DNA from: Welwitschia mirabilis
Taxonomy: Eukaryota; Gnetophyta; Gnetopsida; Welwitschiales
Length of the DNA: 64,000 nt
Direction: 5' to 3'
Assembly (NCBI GenBank): GCA_051453625.1
Contig: JBOZIK010000001.1
Location: 145,634,494-145,698,493 of the forward strand
Shown piece after piece: positions 36,749 to 46,878 of this stretch. Made by a program: the position numbers and the translations under genes. The notes under the pieces were generated by a model. The model did no database searches. It was not told the origin of the DNA and worked only from the letters and a program-made list of their open reading frames with translations. The stretch's first letter is position 1. Every line of letters begins with the position of its first letter.

Positions 36749-37149
36749 GATTTGGTAGAAATAAGAGGGTTCTCTAGTTGGAACTTCTTATTTCTTCTTC
36801 TAGAATGTTCTTTAGCATTACAACTTTTTTGTAAGAGCTTGAAGAAAAAATAAATCTAAAAAAATTTCTAGATCTGAAACAAAAATTGAGCTAAAATATA
36901 ATGAAAAGAGTTTAGGTGCCTTTTTATTTTATAGAAAAGGTTGATTAGGGTGATTTTAAAAAAGAAATCAAGTCCACCAATGGTACTTCCTCACTGTAAC
37001 CTTAGGTCCAGTGGACCTAACATAGTTCTGATGGACCTATCAAGATGTGAGTTTATAGTACTAAAAGAGGTCTAAGTGACTAGTCTTCTAAGCTAGTTAA
37101 CTGATCATATCTAATGGATAAATCACAAATCTAGTCAATTGCCCTACAA
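36749..37149 (-). other. Copia-2 spacer where integrase and RT would be
   Basis: No integrase core, RT or RNase H motifs on minus. Contains a few GTCCA/GGACC-type short palindromes near 37,005-37,050. This marks the point where pol was lost. Confidence 0.5.
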
Positions 37150-37667
37150 TCAGCCAGAGGATGGTGATTTAATTGCCAGTTCATTTTGGTGACCAAGAAA
37201 AATATCATAATTTTAGAGTTTCATAATAGTATCTACTAGTTGATGTTCTATTTTAACAAAATTTAAAGTATTATTTCCTCTCTAAACTTTGTAATTAACA
37301 TGATTGGCTCATTTATAACACAAATTTATGTAAGCATCACGAAAAAAATAATATACAAAAATTGACTGATTTATCCTATAAACATCGTCTATTATTTTTT
37401 CTCTAAGGATAACATCATTTGATTTTCCATGCAAAATTTAACATTTAGATTTATCAAAAACTAATTTGTAATCCTTTTCACATATTTAACTAATATCTTT
37501 TATTTTTTCTCTTCTATTATCCTCAAAGATGACTTCTCTTCCATCAAAGTTGATCAAATGTTTAAAATTTGATGTGTCTCCCATCATGTGTCTAGGTACT
37601 AGCTCCTACCATTTGAGACCTTGAAAGTTGTCTAACTTAAGAGATTTTTAAGATTATTAGCTTTCAC
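37150..37667 (-). pseudogene. Copia-2 protease and integrase-start remnant
   Basis: On minus, near 37,560-37,600, R-H-M-M-G-D-T-S-N-F-K-H-L matches the copia protease S-R-H-M-T-G-D; the preceding D-S-G is lost in a stop-bearing stretch. I-N-F-D-G-R-E-V, then L-V-F-D-K-S-K-C and G-K-S-N-D-V-I-L follow (family: F-x-x-x-x-C x-I x x x x G K R x x N V Y). Similarity fades by 37,330. So only the protease and the very start of the integrase N-terminus remain. Confidence 0.65.
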
Positions 37668-39290
37668 TCACTTAGTGTTTTTAGACTTATGTGATATACC
37701 TCTTTTTGAAATAAATTTAAATGGAAAATAGCTAATTAAATTCGAAAATAACATTAACTTTCTAGCAGTGCAAAAGAGTTTTGAATGTCTTATCTTTTTA
37801 CAAAAATGATAAGTAGTAACTTTGTAAATGAACTTACTTTGCCAAGTTACTAGTTTTTTTTGACCTTGTGAATTTTGAAATACAAAATCAATACCTGAGT
37901 TATTATTAGAAAGTTTTTGAACTCTAAGCATTTATTCTAATTTGAAAAAACCACTAGAAAATTTATTAAGAAAAAAAGATAAATTTTTTACCTGTAACAT
38001 GAGATCAGAGTTGTCAGATTTGAGCAATTTGTACTTTGATTTTATTTCATCTTTCTTTTGGGAAGAGATTTTACAACTTATTCAAATAATTTATCCTTCT
38101 TGCCAATTTTTCACATTCCTTATATGTTTTTTATAAGTATTTTCTATTTCATCCTATTCTTCATTAATTATATTCAAGTCATCAAGCTCTAGTGTACTAG
38201 CTAAGTTCTAAAGTAAAGGCACAATTGATAAGAAAGATACTCTTCTATCTCCATCTAATTCTTGATTCAAATTACTATCATCATCTTCATTTGTAATATT
38301 CCATGTTATAACAAATGAAGAATTATTTGATTTTTTGTGATCTCTTTTGGTGTTTGGTCACTTATTAGTCATATGTTTAAATCCTTTGCAAGAGTAGCAT
38401 TGGATTTTTTTCCTTTTTTCTTTCTCCTTTTTGTACTTTGAGTTTTCTTATTTTATGCTTCTACTCAGCTTACCTTCCTTTTTCTTTCTACGCAATAATT
38501 TCTTGAACCTTCTTGCTAGGAGAACAACTTCATCATCATCTAGTTATTCATCTGACTTCTCAAACCTATATCCTTCCTGCACACAATCCAAGGCAATACT
38601 TTTCTTCTTATCTTTAGTAAATTTTAATTCATAAGTTTGCAAATTACTTAGAATCTCTTTTAGTACTATTGTATTGATGTTCTTACTTTTTTCAATTGCT
38701 ATAACTTTAGGTTCAAATCTTTTTACAAGAGATATTAGCGCTTTTTTGACCACTTTTACTTCATCCAAACATTCACCTAGACTTTTCATGAAGTTTATGA
38801 TGTCTATAAGTCTAGCAAAGAAATCTTATAGGGTCTCCTCCTCATCCACTTGAATATCTTTAAATCTGAAGATAAGCATTTGAAGCTTGACTTGCTTTAC
38901 ATTGGAAGTTCCTTCATGAGTGACTTTAAGAATACTCTATGCTTCCTTTACATGATTACATTTTACAATATATTTAAATTAATATGTACAAACTAGAAAA
39001 GATATAACATTAAGAACATGGACATCTATGATAGCTTTGGTTTTATTGGTGGTAGTCCATTGATCTTAGGTATTGGAAACTAGAATGGTATTATCATTTC
39101 CATCAAGTTTTGGTAACGTAGGCCAAGTATAACCTTTATAAATAACCTCTTCAATATCTGCATCTATGGATCTAAGGAATATACTTATTTTATCTTTCCA
39201 ATACACATGATTTAATACATTGAATAAAGATGAATGACTAGTAAAAAATCTATTAGAGGGATTACTTATTTTCGAGATCTAGAATCTAGA
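37668..39290 (-). pseudogene. Copia-2 gag (UBN2-type)
   Basis: Near-complete copia gag on minus. N-terminal H-V-Y-W-K-D-K-I and F-L-R-S-I-D-A-D near 39,180 come first, then T-H-E-G-T-S-N-V-K-Q-V-K-L-Q-M-L near 38,900. L-G-E-C-L-D-E-V-K-V-V-K-K-A-L and R-F-E-P-K-V-I-A-I-E follow at 38,690-38,780, then L-Q-T-Y-E-L at 38,625-38,650, all in family order. The zinc knuckle (about 38,350-38,400) reads C-Y-S-C-K-G-F-K-H, with the last Cys codon turned into TGA. The last part (37,668-37,931) includes G-I-D-F-V and a second Cys/His-bearing stretch (F-C-K-K-I-R-H-S-K). Builds particles; contains only a few stops, so better preserved than AT1. Confidence 0.85.
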
Positions 39291-39322
39291 TTAATTAAAA
39301 TCTAAAAATAAACTTAAATTAT

Positions 39323-39333
39323 CTCTAATACCA
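39323..39333 (-). other. Copia-2 primer-binding site (complement)
   Basis: CTCTAATACCA, on minus TGGTATTAGAG (initiator tRNA-Met type), 2 nt from the LTR. Confidence 0.85.
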
Positions 39334-39335
39334 AA

Positions 39336-40748
39336 TGTGGGATGAAGAACCCTAGAGAAAGAGATGAATAGGTTCTCAAAATATTCAAATAAACTCATCA
39401 TATAAAACTTACTTAAAATAAAACACTAGAAAACTTATGCATAAAAACAGAAAGTATTTTAAAAAATAAAAACAATGAAAAGCATAGAAATACTGATCAT
39501 GTGCCCACAAGTCTTATAGTAATTTATGAAAACTTCCTACTCTACTCTTGATAATTAGCTTATCACCAAGTCTAATTTGGATCTTTGTTAACTCTTCTAG
39601 GTATTGTAGATTCACCTCTAATCTTTACACATGGACTGTTGTAGGCTAAGTCTCAATCTTTTAAATAGCCTTTTGCAGGATAAGTCTTAACATTTTAAAT
39701 AGACTTTTGCAAGCTAAGTATTAACCTTTCAAATGGACTTTTATAGGCTAAGTCTCAACCTTTCAAATAGACTTTTATAGGATAAGTCTCAACCTTTAAA
39801 AAATATGATAGTGATGATAAAATACTCAGGTGTATTAATATTACTCATTGTTTAGCTTAATGAAAAAGATGAAGCTCTTCTTCTATAAATGAAACAATAT
39901 ACAAATAATGAAGTACAAATATCTAACCTCATATGCAAAGATATAGTAGATGTCGGCTCATCCTTGGTTAAGAATATAATGCTAAGATAGTACAATGATC
40001 AATCAAAAGCTTTAATAGTTTTGCAAAAGATTCTATAGTGATTTCTCTCTTAGTTATTTATAATGAAAGGCTTTTAGGGTTATTACTATTGAAAATGCGC
40101 TTTCAACGGCTACAAATGGCTACATAATAAATATAAAATTTTCATATCCATTTTAGCCAATCAACCTCTCAAATGTTTAGTTGATCCCTCTTGGTGCCAT
40201 GAATTAAATAGGTCATCCAAGTGAATTATCTGGTTGCCCAAGTTTCTTATGGCTTCATGTCCAATCAATCCCTTGGGATCTAGTCAACCACTTATCCAGT
40301 TACTTACATATCTGTTTGGTCACCCACTTGGTCCTAGTAAAATCCATTTCAGTTTTTTGCATTAGGTCTAGTCAATCCCTTAGGTATTTGGTCAACACCA
40401 TAATGATTAATTTAGGGATATCAAGTGCACAGTGATTAGGTCGAGTCGATCCCTTAACAATTAGTTCAAGAGAAATATTTCTCAGGTTCATAAGTTAGGT
40501 CAATCCCTCAAAAGTCTAGTCAAATCCTTTGAATTCAGTTCAATTCTAAGAGTTTGCTTCAAGTGGGATTAATCCCTTAGAAATCCGATCAACCCCTTAA
40601 AAGGGTAATAGAACTTATCAGATTTTAGTGCTTAAAATGTGGCATTCAAGATGACTTGCAAGTAATTAATATTTTCTATATAAGATATACAAAGTTTTCT
40701 TCATAGAAAATATTAATTTGACATCAATTGGTAATATATAATATAACA
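39336..40748 (-). repeat. Copia-2 5' LTR
   Basis: TGTGGGATGAAGAACCC at the start and ...ATATAACA at the end. Aligns with 33,817-35,239. The 34-bp array is at about 39,618-39,805 and the GTCGACC-type motif zone at 40,145-40,610. Confidence 0.88.
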
Positions 40749-40753
40749 TAACA

Positions 40754-41080
40754 TTATTCCTTTGAAATAATTATAGAGCAAGTCTATTTTCATTAATATT
40801 CTTATAATTATTGTTATGGTCATGCTAAATACTAAGGGCTATGCCTCAATCTTAGCTTAATTCATTGACTTACCATGGTCCTTTTCTTATTTACTCTTAC
40901 AATATTAAATCACTTTGTGATAGTTAGAAAACTAGTTCTATGCAAGCTTTATTATTTTAGTTACTATATACTATACTTTAAAAAGAATGAAATTAGAGTT
41001 ACTTAAAATATAAATTGTAAGAATATTGGTAAAATTTGGGTTTTTCTCTTTGTTCCATAAACTTATTCCATTAGGAATAA
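40754..41080 (+). repeat. AT1 3' LTR, right part
   Basis: Resumes the AT1 LTR after copia-2: 'ataattatagagcaagtcta' and 'atggtcatgcta' match 6,270-6,325. Alignment with the 5' copy is lost after about 41,080, so the LTR tip is deleted or very diverged and no right-hand target copy could be read. Confidence 0.75.
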
Positions 41081-41978
41081 CCAAATGATGTCGTGCTGTA
41101 AGTTTTTTGAGTTTGCATTAAGAGCCTATAGTAAACATAACAAATCACATAGGTAAGACTTGAGGTATGTTTAAAAAATGGTCTTAGAAATATAATATAC
41201 AACACATCTTTTAGTATTTGTTTCTTTCTTAATAGCATTCCTAAGAGGTATGTTATATCTATAACTTGTACATACTATTATTGAATAAGATGATTGTATA
41301 TATAAGACCATATAGTTTATTGTTTGATATGGAAACTTTTGTTCATGATGATCATTTAAGACCTAGATAGTGTTTTGAAAACACCATATTACATGATATT
41401 AATAATAAGTACTTAGTCAATATGACTTTTATGTAGTATAGTTTCATGATGCTTAAATGGTAATGTAACTATACCTAGTTACATAAGTTTTCTAATCTTT
41501 TTACTACATAACACTTTAGGATGTACATCTCATTCATGGGCCTGCATGGATATTAAACTTTCATGATTAATAACAAGCTTATAAAAATAAATACCATCAC
41601 ACCTCTCTAAGAGAAATATGAAAGAAATAGCTCTTCCATAGTAGACTACTATAATGAATAAAAAAACGTATTTTAACTTATTAATCTAGTTAAATAGAAT
41701 GTTAATATGATCTCCTCTATTCAGTAGTTTTGTAATAATAAGTTATGTCTTTAAAATTTATTAAGTGCCTTATCTTATTAATAAAATATATCATGGCATA
41801 GGTTCCATTTTTTATTACCCTTACATAGTAACTTTTAGACAAGGTACTTTACAAACATAGTACCATTACATGATTATCTCAAAATCATATATAGTATTCT
41901 TACTTTTATACTTCATTTAATGGTATATAAACCACGTATTAATGGTAGGAGTTGAAACTTATCATAATTGTATTAATT
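41081..41978. other. Unassigned AT-rich stretch
   Basis: Between the AT1 3' LTR and Y. No coding signal, RNA gene or repeat recognised. It is the target DNA into which Y inserted, continuing at 50,382. Confidence 0.4.
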
Positions 41979-41983
41979 GCCCT

Positions 41984-43065
41984 TGTTGTTGTATGTATTT
42001 GTGTAAGTGCTAAGCTCAAAAGAATTCTATCATTCATAAAATATTGGATATCTCACACAATATGACACCCTAGTATGAGTGGGAGTTAACTCTAAATGTT
42101 ATATTCACATTGAAAACTATGAGATGAGACTTAAATTTCTTCTTAAAATAAATATAGAAACCAAAAATAAATAATAATTTAGAAAATAAAGGAATGCAAT
42201 TCAAGTGCAAAGTACAACTAATCTATAATAGAATGCAAAAATGGAACTAATACTACTTGCTTTTATCCTTAATAAAGACTACTCTTGATGATCTATATCA
42301 TCCAAGAAATTGTTATTAGATCAAGGGAAATCATAAATCATAAGGGTAATATAACAATCTAACATGAAAATATGAAAGCAAATAAGGTTTTTATATTAAG
42401 AAGTAATAAGCATCTGGATTATAAAATAGTTAAGCTTTAATGGAGGATGCACACCTCTCCATTAAATAAATGTTTGTCTAAAACACTCAAAATGATTTCT
42501 TATCCTTTGATCTCCTATCACAAAAATTTCTTGTGCAACAAAGATGAGAAGAAGAGTCAAAGGAAAACTTATTTATAGGAAAATATAACCAAAAAAAAAA
42601 AATAGAAAGCATAGTAAGACACACTCATTTACAATTCAAAAATGGATAAAACAATCAAGGGTCACTATCAAAGTTGATTACATATCAGTGTTATTTAAAC
42701 TATCACCTAGATGACAATGGGAATGATATCTCATTAGAAAAGATGATTCAAAATGATGACTTAGTAGTCTATGTCAGCATGCAAATGTATCATTGTCCTA
42801 CCTTGTAGGAACGAAAGAGAAAATGATAGTCTTATTTAATCATTTTCTTAAGGAGAAACTTAGTATTTTTTTTCATAGTCCTTCTCCAAGACTCTATGCA
42901 TCAGAATGTGCCTTTAATACATCAAATCTAGGTAAGAATCACATATTTTCGAGATTTTCTATTAAATCTCCAAAATCCTTAAAAAATTACACTTAAACCT
43001 ATATAAAAGTCATGTAAAACAACTCATAAAACCCCATCAAATAATCAAAAATTGGCAGCACAACA
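41984..43065 (-). repeat. Element Y 3' LTR
   Basis: TGTTGTTGTATGTATTT at the start, ...GCACAACA at the end; aligns with 49,316-50,376. The minus-strand TATA box TATAAATA is at 42,570-42,577, matched in the other LTR at 49,902-49,909. Palindromic motif copies lie near 42,685-42,735 and 42,790-42,835. The open frame 42,793-42,996 on plus is a shadow. Confidence 0.88.
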
Positions 43066-43589
43066 TAGCCTTCCACTTAGCCTTTGTCAATTCTTGACAA
43101 AAAACCAGGTAAAAAACTATAATTACTAATTTGTTTTTCAAAAGATAAATTTGGAATTATAAAATAGGCTCATAAAACACATCAAGTTACATAGATAAAT
43201 AATAGGTAATGCATAATGTGTGAAATTTTTTTTCGAAAATAAGCCATGAACATGGGTCTTCCCACCCCGCCACCCCAAAGAAAAATAAAAAAATTCCATA
43301 TTAGAAAATAANNNNNNNNNNGTGAAGTGCAAAGCTGAGTAATGTCAGATTTGAAAAATAGATATCTATGATATATTCTAATAAGTAAAGAAAAAGAGTG
43401 AACAATAAAAATGTTTCATTATAAAAATGATTAAGAGTAGTGCTTAAAATTTATTAAGAAAATACAATTAAATATGAAATATAATTTTATTAAAAACTAG
43501 ATAAGAAAAACATAATGAGTGAAAAAATACGGTAATAACTATGAGATAACTAACCAAATCACAAAAGAAAACAAAAAGTATGTGCATAA
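43066..43589 (-). other. Element Y stretch after 3' LTR
   Basis: Polypurine-tract complement region (TAGCCTTCCACTTAG at 43,066-43,080), then non-coding AT-rich DNA with a C-rich spot at 43,259-43,277 and a 10-N gap at 43,312-43,321. Confidence 0.5.
43312..43321. other. Small assembly gap (10 N)
   Basis: Run of ten N beside a C-rich tract. Confidence 0.9.
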
Positions 43590-44123
43590 GATAACAGAAA
43601 TAAAAGATAGCTTATGTATCTTATATTTAAATCTAGTTTATAAAATAAGTCATAGGATCACTTGATGTGTAAATGTATGGCTTGATCTATGAAAAATTCT
43701 ATTTGATAAGGTAGTGCTATGATGATGCTAAAAATAGAATGAATGATCCAACCAAAGAATTACTCAAAAATGAACTTACCTACCAATATCTCAAAATAAA
43801 CATCCAAATCTCAAGAAATGAAATGATCATGTGGAATAGACTAAGAGTTTAGAAAATAAGCAATGCCTCTGATGATACTAGGAATAACATTGATCTCATA
43901 ACCTCAAAGTTTTTATTATAGCTTTATTATCTATGATGAAGGGAGTGCAACCACTATAAGAGAAGTAAGAACCTATAAAGTATGGCCAACTAGCCTTCCA
44001 GTGGAGTTTCCATAGCTATTATATTACACTACTAAAGGCTCTTTTCAGAAATATTTACCCTAGTGTACTTCTGGTAGGACATCATGGTGACCATATTTTT
44101 GAAATATGAAAAATAAAACATCA

Positions 44124-44223
44124 NNNNNNNNNNNNNNNNNNNNNNNNNNNNNNNNNNNNNNNNNNNNNNNNNNNNNNNNNNNNNNNNNNNNNNNNNNNNN
44201 NNNNNNNNNNNNNNNNNNNNNNN
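44124..44223. other. Assembly gap (100 N) with duplicated flanks
   Basis: 44,001-44,123 and 44,224-44,346 are the same 123 bp with one mismatch. The gap is therefore likely a failed merge of overlapping contigs. Confidence 0.92.
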
Positions 44224-44523
44224 GTGGAGTTTCCATAGCTATTATATTACACTACTAAAGGCTCTTTTCAGAAATATTTACCCTAGTGTACTTATGGTAG
44301 GACATCATGGTGACCATATTTTTGAAATATGAAAAATAAAACATCATGACCTATTTTTACTCTTTTTTTAAATAATAAAATAAATACTTCACATGACCAA
44401 ATATTCTAAAAACAAAGGTGAAAGTCATAAGATAAAGATAGAAAAATACACTCTTAAATAATCTGAAATCCTTTAACCATTGATAAAATAAGCATCTTCC
44501 TTGAAACTGAAGTTCATGGACAT

Positions 44524-44623
44524 NNNNNNNNNNNNNNNNNNNNNNNNNNNNNNNNNNNNNNNNNNNNNNNNNNNNNNNNNNNNNNNNNNNNNNNNNNNNN
44601 NNNNNNNNNNNNNNNNNNNNNNN
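44524..44623. other. Assembly gap (100 N)
   Basis: Placeholder-size gap at the junction of the two duplicated blocks; their boundary cannot be read. Confidence 0.95.
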
Positions 44624-45365
44624 AACATAAGATAGCTTACCAATCTGATATTTTAACCTCGCAGACTCCCATAAAGAAAATCATAATATCACTTAATGTG
44701 AAAAATGCATGACTTAATGTACAAAAATTCATTTTGATAAGGCAGTGATTATGATGATTCTAGAGTAAAATTCTTTAAACAATGAATGATAAGACCAAAA
44801 AATTACTCAAAAATGAACTCTCCTATCATCATCTCAAAACAAACACCCAAATATCAAAAAATAAAATGGTCATGTGAAACGATTAAGAGTCTAAGAAACA
44901 AGCAATGCCTCTGATGACACCAGGAACATCACTGATTCATAGCCTTAAAGTAAAACACAACTTTATTATCCATGATGAGGGAAGTGCAACCATAGTCAGA
45001 GAAGTAAGAACCCATGAAGCATGGCCAACTGACCTCTCAGTAGAGTTTTCACAGCTATCATATTACACTGCCAAAGACTCCTCTCGGAAATATTTGCCCT
45101 AGTGTACTTGCAGTAGGACATCATGATGACCATGTTTTTGAGATAGTACAAATAGAAAATATCATGGTCTTTATGTCACTTTTTTTTAAAAAAAATAAAA
45201 CAACATTCCACATGACCAAATACTCCAAAAGACAAAGGTAAAAGTCATAAAACTAAGACAGAAAAGAACACTCTTAAATAACCTAAGATCTTTTCACCAT
45301 TGAGAAAAACATAAAAAATAAAGCATCTTCCTTTAATTAAAGTTCATGGACATTTGAATGTCCTA

Positions 45366-46344
45366 AGATTTGATGAATCCAATCTTACCACTGAAATGCC
45401 CAAGTCAAAAGACTACTCATAAAAATAAATACATAAATAAATTTTGAAAAATAATCAAGTAATGCCATAATAACTTTCAAAGGAAAAAGCTAAGAGAAAA
45501 TTTAGACAGTTTACTTGTGTAATTCCAAATTTTACCCATTTACTTCTTGCAATTCTCAAGCAGTCAAGTCAGAAATTTTAACAAACCATAAAAATGTATT
45601 TTTTCAAATTAATAGAAAATGAAAATCATGATTTTATTGACTGTTATCCTGATCATTATCTAAATGACAAAGAGGATGATAGAGATAGAGAAACAGAAAA
45701 ATTATCAGAAAACATGGAAAATTATCAAAAAGCTAGAAAATTAACAAAATTAATTATCGTCCTGTCTGTCAAGAGGATGATAAATGATAGATTATTTTTG
45801 ACAGAAAGTAAAAGTATAGACTACAAATAGAAGCAAAAAAACTAAAAATAAGAAATTAAATTAGATACTATCAAAATAGAATCTTAAAAAAAAAGCAAGG
45901 CAAGCAAATTTTATTCAATTCCTAAATATAAAACATACTTTTATTGAAAAGAAAGAAGGAAAAATTAAGGATATATTTTGACCTCGAAATTTTTAGAGAA
46001 ATAAGGTCCAAACCAAAAATTTACCAATTAATAAAGCATAAAATCTGTACAATTATTTATAAGTAAAATCAATTAGATGAAAAGAGGAGTAATGGAGATA
46101 ACTATATGATACCACATTAAAGAATAAATTTTGGAAGTCAAAGGGGAGAAAAATGGCAACTCTAGTACAAGATTTTTATTGAATGCAAGAGTTTTATTTT
46201 GAGCATCACAAGGAAAATTATATTTAAGTGCATTAAAAATATTTTCATCTAAATTTAAATTATTATTTTCAATTTTTGGCTTATGTAATGGACAATCGCC
46301 CTATAATATTTATTGAAAATTTAGACTTCCTTACACTCTAAATA
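45366..46344 (-). other. Element Y stretch between duplicated block and protease
   Basis: Contains two leader-like palindromic motif copies (near 45,640-45,690 and 45,755-45,792). On minus near 46,180-46,290 there is a short Asn/Lys-rich coding-like run (P-L-H-K-P-K-I-E-N-N-N) of unknown nature. The plus open frame 45,594-45,830 covers the motif copies and is not considered a gene. Confidence 0.45.
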
Positions 46345-46878
46345 TTAAATTTCTTCTTCATTCTTAAGTTGGCCATCACAAAGCACATCCTTATTTGATT
46401 TCATCTCTCTGTTTTTAAGTGGGTAATGTTGTAAAAAAAAAGTGGATTTAATGTTATCTTCTAAGTTCATTTCATCATCACTTAGACCTTTCTTAATTGC
46501 ATCAAAGACTCTAATTATAAAAATTCTATTTTGAAAATGAAATTTTATTATTCTAGCTCTTGTATTAATGATGCAGTGGGCTATTTCACAAAAGGCTCTT
46601 CCTATAAGTAAAGGGTATGATCTGTTATGCCTAACTTCTATGATAATCACATCTATTAGGTAGCAGGACTCCCCAATTTGTATTGCCAAATATTTAATAA
46701 TACCTAATGATTTCTTAATTGATATGTCTGTTAATTCTAAGACAACTGTAGTAGGTTCTATTCTATCCTCCAAATCAAGTCTCTTAGAAATATGAAGTGG
46801 CATAATGTTAACACTCACTCCAATATTTATTAAGGCTTTTCTAATATTTTTGTTTCTCTCTAAAGTAACATTAATCAT
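46345..46878 (-). pseudogene. Element Y aspartic protease
   Basis: An open 177-codon stretch on minus. I-N-I-G-V-S-V-N-I-M-P-L-H-I matches the retropepsin D-L-G-A-S-V-N-x-M-P-L; the catalytic Asp is Asn (a G-to-A change). L-E-P/E-P-T-T-V-V-L-E-L-T-D, then I-I-K-Y-L-A-I-Q-I-G and Y-P-L-L-I-G-R-A-F-C follow (family P-T-T-V-x-L-Q-L-A-D and P-L-I-L-G-R-P-F). The C-terminal about 50 residues are Lys/Glu-rich. The upstream frame (F-K-D-P-R-A-A) continues toward gag across stops. The open frame is striking in this decayed DNA, but the active-site change makes it inactive. Confidence 0.8.

Larger units (their letters stand above)
33817..40748 (-). mobile_element. Copia-2: Ty1/copia element inserted in AT1 3' LTR
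   Basis: Direct LTRs at 33,817-35,239 and 39,336-40,748; perfect target duplication TAACA (33,812-33,816 and 40,749-40,753). The AT1 LTR resumes at 40,754. Complement of a tRNA-Met primer-binding site lies left of the right LTR and of a polypurine tract right of the left LTR, so orientation is minus. Length 6.9 kb. Minus-strand order: gag, zinc knuckle, protease remnant and integrase start, then an extra ORF, then 3' LTR. RT and RNase H are absent. Probably a non-autonomous copia of Sirevirus-like layout. Confidence 0.9.
5415..41080 (+). mobile_element. AT1: Athila-like Ty3/gypsy element, broken by two nested insertions
   Basis: Order on plus: 5' LTR (5,415-6,645), primer-binding site, leader, gag, protease, RT, RNase H, integrase, post-pol region, mutated polypurine tract and 3' LTR (33,024-33,816 plus 40,754-~41,080). 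Two later elements split it: X (13,214-29,458) within the integrase C-terminus and copia-2 (33,817-40,748) within the 3' LTR. Without the insertions it is about 12.5 kb including two N gaps, in the usual size range for Athila elements. All domains carry many stops. It is the only element here with a recognisable reverse transcriptase. The right end is uncertain because the last part of the 3' LTR no longer aligns with the 5' LTR. Confidence 0.85.
43590..45365 (-). repeat. Tandemly duplicated non-coding block in element Y
   Basis: Copy a (about 43,590-44,523) and copy b (44,624-about 45,365) share ordered blocks: 'gatagctta', 'cttaatgt' type, 'attactcaaaaatgaact' (43,764 and 44,802), 'aagcaatgcctctgatga', 'taggacatcatg' and 'gttcatggacat'. 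They differ at many positions, so this is an old duplication, unlike the gap artefact inside copy a. X has one copy (16,000-16,718). The plus open frame 44,905-45,102 is inside it and is not kept in the other copies. Confidence 0.7.

Noticed and set aside
44905-45102. 65-codon plus-strand ORF with a varied amino-acid composition
   Set aside because: Sits in the duplicated non-coding block; the equivalent frame is interrupted in the other Y copy and in X.
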